NCBI RefSeq assembly: GCF_900115745.1
Contig: NZ_FOXP01000013.1
Location: 1-44,896, forward strand
From: Sphingomonas rubra
Lineage (GTDB): Bacteria > Pseudomonadota > Alphaproteobacteria > Sphingomonadales > Sphingomonadaceae
Direction: 5' to 3'
DNA length: 44,896 bases
The stretch's first letter is position 1; each line of letters begins with the position of its first letter. The translations under genes and the position numbers were made by a program. The notes beneath the pieces were generated by a model. The model ran no database searches and was not told the DNA's origin. It worked only from the letters and a program-made list of their open reading frames with translations. This document shows positions 34,686 through 42,408 of the stretch, piece by piece.

Positions 34686-35111
34686 ATGCACGCCGTCTCC
34701 GAGTCGCCGCTCACCAGCATATCCGACCTGCGTGCCATGGCCACGCCAGTCACGGATCACCGCGTCATGCCCTTCAGGCTGAGAGCACTGGATGATCGAC
34801 TCGCCAGCGGGGGCTTACGCGGCGGAGCGCTACACGAGGCCATGGCCAGGACATGCTCGCTTGCCGACGATGCGGCGGCGACGCTGTTCCTCGCCGGCAT
34901 CGCCGCGCGCGAGTCGGCAGCAACAGGCGGGCCGGTTCTGTGGGCGAGCTGTCGTACCGACCTCTACGCTCCCGGGCTGGAACAGGCGGGTCTCGCTGCC
35001 GCCGACGTCATCCACGCGCGCCCCGGCGACGACGCAGCGCTGCTCGCCGTCGTCGAGGATGGACGTGCGCGACGAGCTCGCGCCGTCGCCCAGGCGTCAG
35101 GGCTTTTTTGA
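34686..35111 (+). pseudogene. imuA: ImuA, truncated by an IS3 fragment
   Basis: The frame encodes the N-terminal half of ImuA, the RecA/SulA-like accessory factor of translesion synthesis. MPFRLRALDDRLASGGLRGGALHEA and the following helical part (ADDAAATLFLAGIA, GGPVLWASCRTDLYAPGLEQ) fit the family. Homology ends near 35062, where IS3 sequence begins; the frame then runs on to 35111 by chance. An intact protein would be about 100 residues longer and followed by imuB and dnaE2, which are absent. The intact SOS box shows it was once a working cassette. Confidence 0.75.
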
Positions 35112-35363
35112 CAGAACGTCCTGCAGGATGTGCTTGTCCAGGCTCAGGTCCGCGACCAGTTGCTTGAGCTTGCGGTTCTCCTCTTCGAGCAGCTTCAGGC
35201 GCCGCAGCTCGCCTACCCCGAGCCCGCCGTACACCTTTTTCCAGCGGTAGAACGTCTGCTCCGAGATCCCCATCCGGCGGATCACCTCCGCCACCGACGT
35301 ACCCGTCTCCGCCTGCTTCAGCGCAAACGCGATCTGCTCTTCGCTATGCCTCGTCTTCTTCAT
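35097..35363 (-). CDS. IS3-family transposase OrfA
   Basis: An 88-residue OrfA: MKKTRHSEEQIAFALKQAET, then the HTH SVAEVIRRMGISEQTFYRWK and a leucine-zipper-like helix (LRRLKLLEEENRKLKQLVAD) ending LDKHILQDVLSKK. This is the classic IS3 (IS407-like) DNA-binding subunit. An A6G heptamer near the stop is the usual -1 frameshift site for making OrfAB, but orfB is cut off after about 14 codons, so no active transposase can be made from this copy. Confidence 0.92.
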   Translation of the reverse strand: MKKTRHSEEQIAFALKQAETGTSVAEVIRRMGISEQTFYRWKKVYGGLGVGELRRLKLLEEENRKLKQLVADLSLDKHILQDVLSKKP

Positions 35364-35395
35364 GTCCCAGCTCCTCGCCCGCAGGCTTCAAAGGG

Positions 35396-35441
35396 CCGGA
35401 AAACTCTCACTCAACATGGATGAAAAAACAGGGAGGACGTC
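35396..35441 (-). repeat. IS3 end repeat, copy 1
   Basis: A 46-bp stretch from CCGG to GACGTC, including the run TTTTTTCATCC on the minus strand. Its inverted counterpart at 39143-39188 differs at about four positions. The two copies bracket the winged-helix and Tad genes. Confidence 0.7.
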
Positions 35442-35530
35442 AAGACCATATCAAGAGCGTAATTGGAAGGAAAAGCGACCAGCCGAGGGAGGTGAGAAGT
35501 GTCCGGCGCTTTTTTGTCTCATTGGCAAAA

Positions 35531-35872
35531 CTAAACCGCTTCAGCTTGTTTCGTCACATCAGACCAGCTCAACACGTATCGTTTGGTGGAGTGGTTGAAA
35601 TCGATCGAGAAGCGCGGTCCAGGCAAATGGAAAAGTCGTTTTCTCACATAGCCAATATTCGTCCTTATAGAACCAACTTTTGGTACACATGCGGTTCCAT
35701 GTAGCGCGCTAGCAATATCTCTAATTGAAAGTCCATCTTTATCGGCGCTTAGCAAGGCGTCGAAGATAATATCTTGCTCGCGTGTAAAGCTGACCACAAC
35801 GCCTCCGCATCGAATGAAGCTTGCGTGCTTTGTGAACGGGAGAGATGGTTCAGAGGTCACGGATATTACCAT
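35531..35872 (-). CDS. Small winged-helix (OmpR/PhoB C-terminal type) DNA-binding protein
   Basis: A 113-residue protein whose middle and end form a Trans_Reg_C-like winged helix: SFTREQDIIFDALLSADKDG, LSIRDIASALHG, then SIRTNIGYVRKRLFHLPGPR (recognition helix) and a wing ending KRYVLSW. There is no receiver domain. The region is clearly more AT-rich than its neighbours, suggesting foreign origin. It lies 70 bp downstream of the Tad genes on the same strand and could regulate them, though this is inference. The start at 35872 is uncertain; the domain begins near residue 27. Confidence 0.65.
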   Translation of the reverse strand: MVISVTSEPSLPFTKHASFIRCGGVVVSFTREQDIIFDALLSADKDGLSIRDIASALHGTACVPKVGSIRTNIGYVRKRLFHLPGPRFSIDFNHSTKRYVLSWSDVTKQAEAV

Positions 35873-35941
35873 AGTATAAAGCCTGACTGGCGTAGTTTGT
35901 CTTATTTACCTGCACTTGGATATGTTCGAGCTTCGAAAGCA

Positions 35942-36607
35942 TCAGCAAGCAGCTTTGGGCGCGTTGCTTGGATTGTAGATTTGGGTCAGGTCGCGGCGGT
36001 CGCGGACCGACATGGCTGCGATCTCCACCATCGTCGTCGAGGGTGACAGCGAGGTGCGGATTAGCGGCTTGTACTCGTAGTAGACCTCAACGAACATCGT
36101 GGCGTTGTTGTCCTGTGCCGTAAACTTTTTGAGGCGTCCGATGCCGGAGAGATTAGTGGCCCCCGCCACGCCGAAGCCGGAAGCGTGCGTTGTCTTGGTG
36201 CCGCGGCAGCGCTGCCAGACAATCTTAAACTTATTGTCGGTGTTCGGGTTCGTCACCGGTTCTAGGTCGCTGAGGATGACGCGACCGCGATTGTACAGAT
36301 CCAGATTGCCCCCCTGCATTCCTCCGCCGGTCAGCACGTCGTTGATGTCGGTCTCAGTTACCGTCTTGGCGGTGAGCAGCGTGCCACTGCCCATCCGAGC
36401 GGCATTGTCTGCCAGATGTACGGCGACCGCGCTGACCCTCATTCGCGTGGTCGCATAATTGGTCAGTTCGGCTCCTGCGAGCGACAGCGTCGTGAGCAGC
36501 GGGAGCGCAATACCAAATTCGATGAGCTGCACACCGCGTCGGTCGGTGAGAATGGGCTGAGCGAAGCAGCGCAGCAGTGTGAAGAGCGAGGCATGACGAA
36601 CAGTCAT
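35942..36607 (-). CDS. Tad pilus-assembly TadE-like pseudopilin
   Basis: A 221-residue protein with a TadE/TadG-type N-terminus: DRRGVQLIEFGIALPLLTTLSLAGAE, a short basic leader, a G-x-x-x-x-E start and a single hydrophobic helix. The rest is a predicted secreted beta-rich domain. ATG at 36607 overlaps the stop of the upstream Tad gene (ATGA). The three Tad genes read in one direction from 39041 to 35942. They would make minor components of a Flp/Tad pilus at the inner membrane and periplasm. Confidence 0.8.
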   Translation of the reverse strand: MTVRHASLFTLLRCFAQPILTDRRGVQLIEFGIALPLLTTLSLAGAELTNYATTRMRVSAVAVHLADNAARMGSGTLLTAKTVTETDINDVLTGGGMQGGNLDLYNRGRVILSDLEPVTNPNTDNKFKIVWQRCRGTKTTHASGFGVAGATNLSGIGRLKKFTAQDNNATMFVEVYYEYKPLIRTSLSPSTTMVEIAAMSVRDRRDLTQIYNPSNAPKAAC

Positions 36608-37215
36608 GGGCAGTTCCTCAAGGTAGCGGCGCTGTAACTCTGCTGATCGGAGTAAGGCTGGTTCTGGAGCACGGTACGCGCCACGGTGGTGTAGGTCTTC
36701 GCGATGCCGAGCGCCCTCCAGTAGAACATGCGGGTGAAGTTTGCCGAGACGGTGTAGACGACGCGGTCTTTGGCGTTGCCCTGCCCCGCGTCGCCGCCAT
36801 CCTTATCCCACAACTTATTGTTGTTTTCGTCCTGGTACGGCTCGCCGGCGTCGCAGGTCTTGTTGTTGTTGGTGTCGGTCCAGCTTTCCGGATCGGCAAG
36901 TGACGCATCCTGGAAGGTGCGGTAGTATCTGCGATTAATCTTTACCGTTGCGCTCTTTGAAAGATTGTAGATCGATCGCGTTACACGGGCGTCGAACTTC
37001 GCCTGTGATGCCGCGTCGGCGCCGTTCTCCAGCGTGGAGTCACGGGCCGCCTTCTGGACCGCGCCCTGCATGGCGGAGATCATGTATAACTGATGCGCGA
37101 GGTCAAACGCGCCGATCAGCAGCATCAGGAATGTCGGCGCGATGATCGCGAACTCCACTATCGTGGCGCCGCGGCGGTCACCGAGCAGGCGAGGTGCGAA
37201 GAAAACGCGCGTCAC
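36604..37215 (-). CDS. TadE-family protein with EF-hand-like calcium loops
   Basis: A 203-residue TadE-type protein: DRRGATIVEFAIIAPTFLML is the pseudopilin helix with the conserved Glu. GTG at 37215 is chosen because it overlaps the stop of the upstream vWA gene (GTGA) and starts directly before the leader (MTRVFFAPRLLG). The extracellular part contains DTNNNKTCDAGE and DENNNKLWDKDG, two acid/Asn loops spaced like EF-hand or dockerin calcium sites. Calcium binding by this minor pilin is plausible. Confidence 0.82.
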   Translation of the reverse strand: MTRVFFAPRLLGDRRGATIVEFAIIAPTFLMLLIGAFDLAHQLYMISAMQGAVQKAARDSTLENGADAASQAKFDARVTRSIYNLSKSATVKINRRYYRTFQDASLADPESWTDTNNNKTCDAGEPYQDENNNKLWDKDGGDAGQGNAKDRVVYTVSANFTRMFYWRALGIAKTYTTVARTVLQNQPYSDQQSYSAATLRNCP

Positions 37216-39041
37216 GAGGTGAGCCTCAGCTGCGAGATCTGGTCGGCAATTGACTTGAAGGTTGCTTGCAGCTGCGGCGCGTTGGTCGCGGTGAAGTACC
37301 GTCCCGAGGTGGCGCATGCCTTCAGACGAGTGACCGTCGAGGGGGCGAGCGTGCCAAATGCGACCACCCACAAAGTGATGTTCTTGTTTTTCACTGCGGA
37401 GCAGATCGCCGCGGTGCGCAGGTTGACCTGTTCGGTCAGCGTTCCCGTGTCGGTGCAGCCGCCGGTGGGCACGTCAGCCTTGGGTGTCTGGCGACGATCA
37501 AACCAAAGCACGCCGTAAGCCGTGTAATTGTCGGGGGCGGTGCACGCGTCACCGTCGGTCATGAAGATCATATGACGTTCGATGTCGCCTCCCTTCGACG
37601 TAGTCGCGTTGTCCGCCTTGAACAGGCCGGTAGGCGACATAAGCCTGGCCCCCCAGATCAATCCGATATCATGAAAGGTATTGCCTTCAGGCTTAAGGCT
37701 GTCGACGTAATCGTCGAAGTCGGTGGCATTCGGCCAAGCTTGCAGGAGGCGAGCCTCGGTCGGGCAGGCGTAATATGACTGATTCCCATAGTCTGTCGTG
37801 GTGGTGCTGGAGCTGAGGTTCCACCCGCCTGATCCATTGCGGGTGTAGACCACGCCGGGTAGAACCATGCCCCAGCGCGTCGCATTATCGCTGGGGACCT
37901 CGTCTATGTTCAGATCCTTTGCACCGGCAGGTATTGGCGAGAAGTTGGTCGTTCGAACGGTCTGACGTTCCTCAATGCAGCCATCCCAGGTGATGGTTCG
38001 GTTGCTACCGTCGTTTGCGAGCGGCCATTGGAAGCTACCTCTCCAACTACTGCCGTTCTTCAAGAGACTCACATCTACAGCCAGCTCATCATACTTCCAG
38101 CGAACGACGTTTTTATCACGGTATTCGTGGACGCAGTAATATGGTCCGTAAGTCACTCCGTTGTAGGTTCTGGTGGGGCCTACGACCCGATACTCACGAA
38201 GATCCGTATCGGCTTTCTTGATGCAGGTGTCGTACTGCTTGGCTTCGTAGAAGCTGTCCAACTTCCAGCTTCCGGATGATTCCCGACCATCGATTTTTCG
38301 GGTTTGATACTTCCAGCTGTCAGCAAACCATTCTGGCTTCAACAGCCGGCCAACGTTAACGTTGGTAGCATATGGAACGAATCCGAAGCGGATCTGTACC
38401 TGACTACCGGTGCCTCCACTCGGATTTCCAGTGGTGCAGTTGGCATCCGTGTCGAGTCGTGCAACAATTTCGTAGAAGCATTTCACTGCGACCTTGAGAC
38501 TGTCCAGCTTTGTCAAAGTGTCGCCACTGGGCACGTCCTGCATCGACCCCGTCGTATCCAGCACAAACATGACGTCGGTGTTGGGCAGTCGCATCTCGGC
38601 ATCGCAGCTAACAACCAGCGTCTGCGTTGGCTTGGAGAAGATCTTCATCAGCGTCATCGGCACGTCGGCTTGTGCGCGGCCGCTGACCTTGCCAGCGGCC
38701 TCCGTGAAACTGCGCTGTATGTTCTTGGAGCCGTAGGCATTGTCCTCGAAGTTGCCATCGAAGAACAGGTTGGCAGCCTTCAGTGGGGCATTGTCACTTT
38801 GCGTCCAAATGCCCGCGCCCATCGATTTGCGGCCGGCGAGCGCGCCGGCGTCGCAGCCGTGCTGAAGGCGCGTTTTGACCAAGTAGAGGCGACTGAGGTC
38901 AAGGCCACCACCGACCATGCCGGCCAGCGGCACCATTGCCGCGGCGGCCATCACCAAGGTATTGCCGCGCCGGCTCTGGCGAAGGCGGGTGAGGAGGCCT
39001 TCCGTGGAGATCACCTTGCATCGGTTATCACTCATCAACAT
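37212..39041 (-). CDS. TadG-like protein with von Willebrand A domain
   Basis: A 609-residue protein. The N-terminus has the TadG leader and helix (QSRRGNTLVMAAAAMVPLAG), followed by an extracellular vWA domain whose MIDAS reads MFVLDTTGSMQDVP (DxxGS, about residues 162-166) and a late HMIFMTDGDACT. About 300 residues are inserted between these motifs, rich in aromatic and Asn residues. ATG at 39041 or 39035 can start it. It is the first gene of the Tad trio. TadG-type vWA proteins act in adhesion or pilus anchoring. Confidence 0.85.
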   Translation of the reverse strand: MLMSDNRCKVISTEGLLTRLRQSRRGNTLVMAAAAMVPLAGMVGGGLDLSRLYLVKTRLQHGCDAGALAGRKSMGAGIWTQSDNAPLKAANLFFDGNFEDNAYGSKNIQRSFTEAAGKVSGRAQADVPMTLMKIFSKPTQTLVVSCDAEMRLPNTDVMFVLDTTGSMQDVPSGDTLTKLDSLKVAVKCFYEIVARLDTDANCTTGNPSGGTGSQVQIRFGFVPYATNVNVGRLLKPEWFADSWKYQTRKIDGRESSGSWKLDSFYEAKQYDTCIKKADTDLREYRVVGPTRTYNGVTYGPYYCVHEYRDKNVVRWKYDELAVDVSLLKNGSSWRGSFQWPLANDGSNRTITWDGCIEERQTVRTTNFSPIPAGAKDLNIDEVPSDNATRWGMVLPGVVYTRNGSGGWNLSSSTTTTDYGNQSYYACPTEARLLQAWPNATDFDDYVDSLKPEGNTFHDIGLIWGARLMSPTGLFKADNATTSKGGDIERHMIFMTDGDACTAPDNYTAYGVLWFDRRQTPKADVPTGGCTDTGTLTEQVNLRTAAICSAVKNKNITLWVVAFGTLAPSTVTRLKACATSGRYFTATNAPQLQATFKSIADQISQLRLTS

Positions 39042-39142
39042 GTCCGGCAGATCGTTTCCAGCGCCATGATGTGCGATGGTCTGACAAAGCAGGATAAAGC
39101 CAAAAGGTTAACAGCGACGTAATTAGCGGCGCTGAGGGGCTC

Positions 39143-39188
39143 GACGTCCTCCCGGTTTTTTCATCCATGCTGAGTGAAAGTTTTCCGG
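39143..39188 (+). repeat. IS3 end repeat, copy 2 (inverted)
   Basis: GACGTCCTCCC followed by GGTTTTTTCATCCATG and ending AGTTTTCCGG is the inverted counterpart of 35396-35441, with about four differences in 46 bp. The transposase gene expected to its right is gone; an IS6-type end begins two bases later. Confidence 0.7.
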
Positions 39189-39190
39189 AC

Positions 39191-39214
39191 GGCATTGTCA
39201 GACCAACGTGGCAG
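39191..39214 (+). repeat. Solo IS6-type terminal repeat
   Basis: GGCATTGTCAGACCAACGTG and the following GCAG match the right end of the IS6 element at 27624 (read inward) with two mismatches in 24 bp. No IS6 transposase follows, so this is an isolated end left by deletion or recombination, which cut the neighbouring IS3 remnant. Confidence 0.65.
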
Positions 39215-39305
39215 CCCTCGATTCAGCGCTGTCGTTTTAGACAAGTTAGACCGCTGAACTATGCTGAGCGTGCTGTCAGTATTGTGATCTTGCTCGGTGG
39301 TTTCT

Positions 39306-39335
39306 GAGATCGGTTGCCGTTTGCCTGCTCATCAG
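39306..39335. repeat. 30-bp dispersed repeat, copy 2
   Basis: This copy matches 34488-34517 at about 24 of 30 bases in direct orientation and forms the left arm of the 13-bp hairpin. The two copies lie outside the IS3 repeats that bracket the Tad region, so the repeat pair flanks the same block of genes plus imuA. Confidence 0.4.
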
Positions 39336-39381
39336 CAGGCAAACGGGGTAGAAACTCGGCCTCCGGTCGGTCTACCCCGTT
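39317..39381. ncRNA. Two overlapping, mutually exclusive hairpins
   Basis: Hairpin 1 (39317-39346): CCGTTTGCCTGCT - CATC - AGCAGGCAAACGG, a perfect 13-bp stem. Hairpin 2 (39342-39381): AACGGGGTAGA pairs with TCTACCCCGTT, an 11-bp stem with an 18-base loop. They share AACGG, so only one can form fully at a time. There is no clear U-tract. This could be a regulatory RNA element, a bidirectional terminator or a folded transposon end; the class is not recognised. Confidence 0.35.
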
Positions 39382-39485
39382 GCTTTGACAGCTCCCCCGC
39401 TGGCCATCAGCCAAATCAGGTCGCTCATCCCTGTCTCCTCACGGAGCCTGAATCAGATCGCGACCCCACATCAATGGGTCCTGAC

Positions 39486-40280
39486 CCTAGGTGTTTGATC
39501 CCACGGTTTGATGGTGCGATCCTTTCGTTGGAATGGAAGGAAGCCGTATGGGACAGGTACGTCATGGGTGCGCCACGACCACGCACGCCGTCCGAGCAGC
39601 AATACAGCGATCGCAAGCTTCGCTCGCGACGCTGAGCCGTGAGCTGGGGATCAACCCGAAGACGGTCGCGAAGAGGCGGAAGCGGGCGACGGTCGAGGAC
39701 CTGAAGACCGGGCCGAAGGCCCCTCATTCCACCACCTTGTCCGAAGCCGAGGAGGCAGTTGTTGTGGCGTTCCGGCGGCACACGCTGCTGCCGCTGGATG
39801 ACTGCCTCTACGCCCTGCAACCGTCGCTTCCGCATCTGACGCGCTCAGCGCTGCATCGTTGCCTCCAGCGGCACGGGATCTCCCGCCTGCCGGATGTCGA
39901 AGGCGACAAGCCCAAGCGCCAGCGCTTCAAGCGTTACCCAATCGGCTTCTTCCACATCGATATCGCCGAGGTGCAGACTGCCGAAGGCAAGCTCTACCTG
40001 TTCGTCGGCATAGACCGCACGAGCAAGTTCGCGGTCAACGGACAAGTCGAACGGATGAACCGGACCATCAAGGAGGCGACTGTCAAACGCTTCCACTATG
40101 AGAGCCACGACCAGCTCCGGACGCACCTCGCCGACTTCATGGCCGCCTACAACTTCGCCCGCCGGCTCAAGACGCTCTGCGGCCTCACCCCTTATGAATA
40201 CATCGCCAAGATCTGGACGTCAGAGCCAGATCGATTCATCGTCGACCCGATCCTCCAAATGCCGGGACTGAACACCTAGG
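39486..40280 (+). mobile_element. IS481-family element with internal deletion and CCTAGG duplication
   Basis: The element runs from TGTTTGATCCC (39492) to GGGACTGAACA (ending 40274), a TGT...ACA inverted repeat. It is flanked on both sides by CCTAGG (39486-39491 and 40275-40280). IS481 elements are known to target NCTAGN hexamers, so the duplication is as expected. At about 783 bp it is short because the transposase gene has lost its middle. Confidence 0.82.
39548..40279 (+). pseudogene. IS481 transposase lacking its catalytic core
   Basis: The frame encodes 243 residues (MGQVRHGCATTTHAVRAAIQ...). The N-terminal HTH (TLSRELGINPKTVAKRRKRA) and the start of the rve domain (FFHIDIAEVQTAEGKLYLFV) are intact, as is the C-terminal end (NGQVERMNRTIKEATVKRFH). 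Between RTSKFA and NGQVERMN about 75-80 residues are missing, including the second Asp of the DDE triad. The deletion keeps the frame. The stop codon TAG at 40277 lies in the flanking CTAG target copy, outside the element. The protein should be inactive, though it may still bind ends. Confidence 0.82.
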
Positions 40281-40416
40281 CTGGGGGTGGCGATCGCGTC
40301 GGTTGATCGTCCTTGGCGGCCGCTTCATCGAACAAGGAGATGGCCTTGGAACCCGATCGACGATTACGTCGAACGACACTCGTGTCATATTGCTGACGCG
40401 CGCTACACAAGGATGA

Positions 40417-41757
40417 ATGGACCAGACCGCGCTCTCAACCCACGATCACTTAGCGACACCGCGGCCGACGCTCGGCATGCGACACGGTCTGGCGCTGTGT
40501 ATCGGCATCGTCATAGGCGCAGGCATCTTCAGGGCTCCGGCAATGGTCGCCGGAGCCGCCACAAGCGAGGCGATGTTTCTGGGCACGTGGGCGCTTGGCG
40601 GCCTGCTCTCGATCATTGGTGCGCTCTGCTATGCGGAACTCGCGTCCTCCCATCCAAACGCGGGCGGTGACTTCCACTTTTTGGAACTGGCATTCGGTCG
40701 CAATCTGGCGTTCCTCTACGGCTGGGCACGGCTCACCGTCATCCAGACCGGATCGCTAGCGCTGCTCGCCTATGTGTTCGGCGACTATCTCGCGGCGCTG
40801 TGGCCAGCCGGTCCCAATGCGAGCAGCGTTTATGCCGCCGCGCTGGTGATCGGACTTAGCGGCCTCAACTGGCTCGGTATCCGGCAAGGGGCAGGGACGC
40901 AATTCTGGTTGACCTGTGCCGAGGTCCTGGGTCTCGTCGCCGTCATCATCGCCGGGCTGTTCTTCGCGCCCGAAGCCGTCCGCTTGCCCCGCGCAGAGCG
41001 GGAGGGATCGCTGGGCCTGGTCCTCGTCTTCGTATTGCTGACCTACGGCGGGTGGAGCGAAGTCGCCTACATATCGGCCGAACTGAGGGATGCGCGTCGT
41101 CGCATGGCTCCGGTGATGGTGACCGGGCTGGGGCTGGTCACCCTGCTCTATGTGCTGGTGAACTGGGCCTACCTGCGGGCGCTCGGGCTCGACGGGGTGG
41201 CGGGTAGCGAGGCAGTGGCTGCCGACGTGATGGCGCGGGCTTTCGGTCCCGCGGGCGCGGCGTTGATCAGCCTGATCATTGCGATTGCCGCCCTCACATC
41301 GGCCAACGCCACCGTCATTACCGGTGCGCGCACCAGCTATGCGCTGGGCAGGGCCTTTCCCCGCCTGTGCTGGCTCGGTCGCTGGAGCGCCACGCGCGAC
41401 ACACCGGGGAACGCCGTGCTTCTTCAGGGGGCGATCGCCGTGATCCTCGTGGCAGGCGCCACCTTCGGCCGCGATGGATTCAGCGCGGTCGTCGAGTACA
41501 CCGCCCCGGTCTTCTGGTTCTTCCTCCTCATGGTAGGCGCGGCGGTCTTCGTCCTCCGACGCCGCGCACCGCCGCCGCCTGGCTGCTTCCGTGTGCCGCT
41601 CTACCCGCTGATACCTTCGCTATTCTGCGCGACGAGCGCCTACCTCCTGTACTCCAGCATCGCCTACACGGGGGCGAGCGCCTTGGTCGGCGTGGTCGTG
41701 CTCGCCCTCGGTGGGCTGCTTCTGCTGCTGGTACGAACCCCGCCGACGAGACAGTAG
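40417..41757 (+). CDS. APC-superfamily amino-acid permease
   Basis: A 446-residue inner-membrane transporter with about twelve hydrophobic helices. The first helix carries the APC signature GIVIGAGIFRAPA (G-x-G-I-F, about residues 34-37); others include LGGLLSIIGALCYAELAS and ALTSANATVITGARTSYALG. It would import or exchange an amino acid or polyamine. AAGGA lies 4-8 bp upstream of the start. It lies just downstream of the IS481 element, whose insertion may have separated it from its original promoter. Confidence 0.9.
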   Translation: MDQTALSTHDHLATPRPTLGMRHGLALCIGIVIGAGIFRAPAMVAGAATSEAMFLGTWALGGLLSIIGALCYAELASSHPNAGGDFHFLELAFGRNLAFLYGWARLTVIQTGSLALLAYVFGDYLAALWPAGPNASSVYAAALVIGLSGLNWLGIRQGAGTQFWLTCAEVLGLVAVIIAGLFFAPEAVRLPRAEREGSLGLVLVFVLLTYGGWSEVAYISAELRDARRRMAPVMVTGLGLVTLLYVLVNWAYLRALGLDGVAGSEAVAADVMARAFGPAGAALISLIIAIAALTSANATVITGARTSYALGRAFPRLCWLGRWSATRDTPGNAVLLQGAIAVILVAGATFGRDGFSAVVEYTAPVFWFFLLMVGAAVFVLRRRAPPPPGCFRVPLYPLIPSLFCATSAYLLYSSIAYTGASALVGVVVLALGGLLLLLVRTPPTRQ

Positions 41758-41865
41758 ACGCCGGACGTTCGCGCCAATGGTCTTGATGCGTCGGCGGGAT
41801 GACGAGGCGCGATGGATCGTCGAGGGCACTAGCCCCATTGGACCACCGGCGATACGCAACCGCGA

Positions 41866-42408
41866 ATGTCTCGCCGTTCGACCGTCGCCGCACTCTGCCT
41901 GACGCTTCTGGCCAGCGGTAGTGTGGCGCTGGGTGCGCGCTGCCTGTCACCGGCCGTTGCCAGGTGTTCGTGGGCGGCGCTCACCGGTAACGGTCCTGCG
42001 CTCGACGTACCCTATCTCGGCACTCGTCCGGCCGTGATCGCCAGGATGCTGGACATGGCGGCCGTCGGCCCCGGTGACCGCGTGCTGGACCTCGGCACCG
42101 GCGATGGTCGCATCCTGATCGCTGCCGCCAGACGGGGCGCATCGGGTACCGGCGTCGACATCGACCCGGTCCTAATCGGCGAGGCTCGAGCCGCCGCTCT
42201 GACAGCAGGAGTGGCCGAGCGCACGCGCTTCGTTGCCCAGGATCTGTTCGCCACGCCGCTAACAGGCAACACAGTCGTAACGATGTTCCTGCTGCCTCGG
42301 GTCAACCTGCGGCTGCGACCGCGCCTGTTGCGCGAACTGCCCCCCGGCACCCGCATCGTCAGCCATGCGTTCGACATGGCCGACTGGGCGCCGGACGTCA
42401 CGGACTAG
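41866..42408 (+). CDS. SAM-dependent methyltransferase, N-terminal part ending at amber codon
   Basis: The first 180 residues of a class I methyltransferase. A signal-like N-terminus (AALCLTLLASGSVALGARCL) precedes ALDVPYLGTRPAVIARMLD and motif I VLDLGTGDGRILIAAAR, then GVDIDPVLIGEAR and VVTMFLLPRVNLRLRPRLLR. The frame stops at TAG (42406-42408) after DWAPDVTD. Related proteins, as I recall them, continue with a beta-rich tail, and exactly that sequence follows in the same frame (42409-42699). So this is either a nonsense-disrupted gene or one read through at the amber codon. The methyltransferase core itself is complete. Confidence 0.75.
   Translation: MSRRSTVAALCLTLLASGSVALGARCLSPAVARCSWAALTGNGPALDVPYLGTRPAVIARMLDMAAVGPGDRVLDLGTGDGRILIAAARRGASGTGVDIDPVLIGEARAAALTAGVAERTRFVAQDLFATPLTGNTVVTMFLLPRVNLRLRPRLLRELPPGTRIVSHAFDMADWAPDVTD

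Larger units (their letters stand above)
35060..35441 (-). mobile_element. IS3-family fragment: 5' end, orfA and start of orfB
   Basis: The 5' end of an IS3-family element on the minus strand. It contains complete orfA, the slippery heptamer AAAAAAG at its end, and only about 14 codons of orfB (ALTPGRRRELVAHV) before the sequence breaks into imuA. The outer end (35396-35441) is repeated in inverted orientation at 39143-39188. Confidence 0.75.
39042..39491. other. IS debris and structured non-coding sequence
   Basis: About 450 bp between the TadG start and the IS481 element, with no gene. It contains an IS3 end (39143-39188), a solo IS6-type end (39191-39214) and two overlapping hairpins (39317-39381). 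The order suggests several insertions at the same place. Confidence 0.6.
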
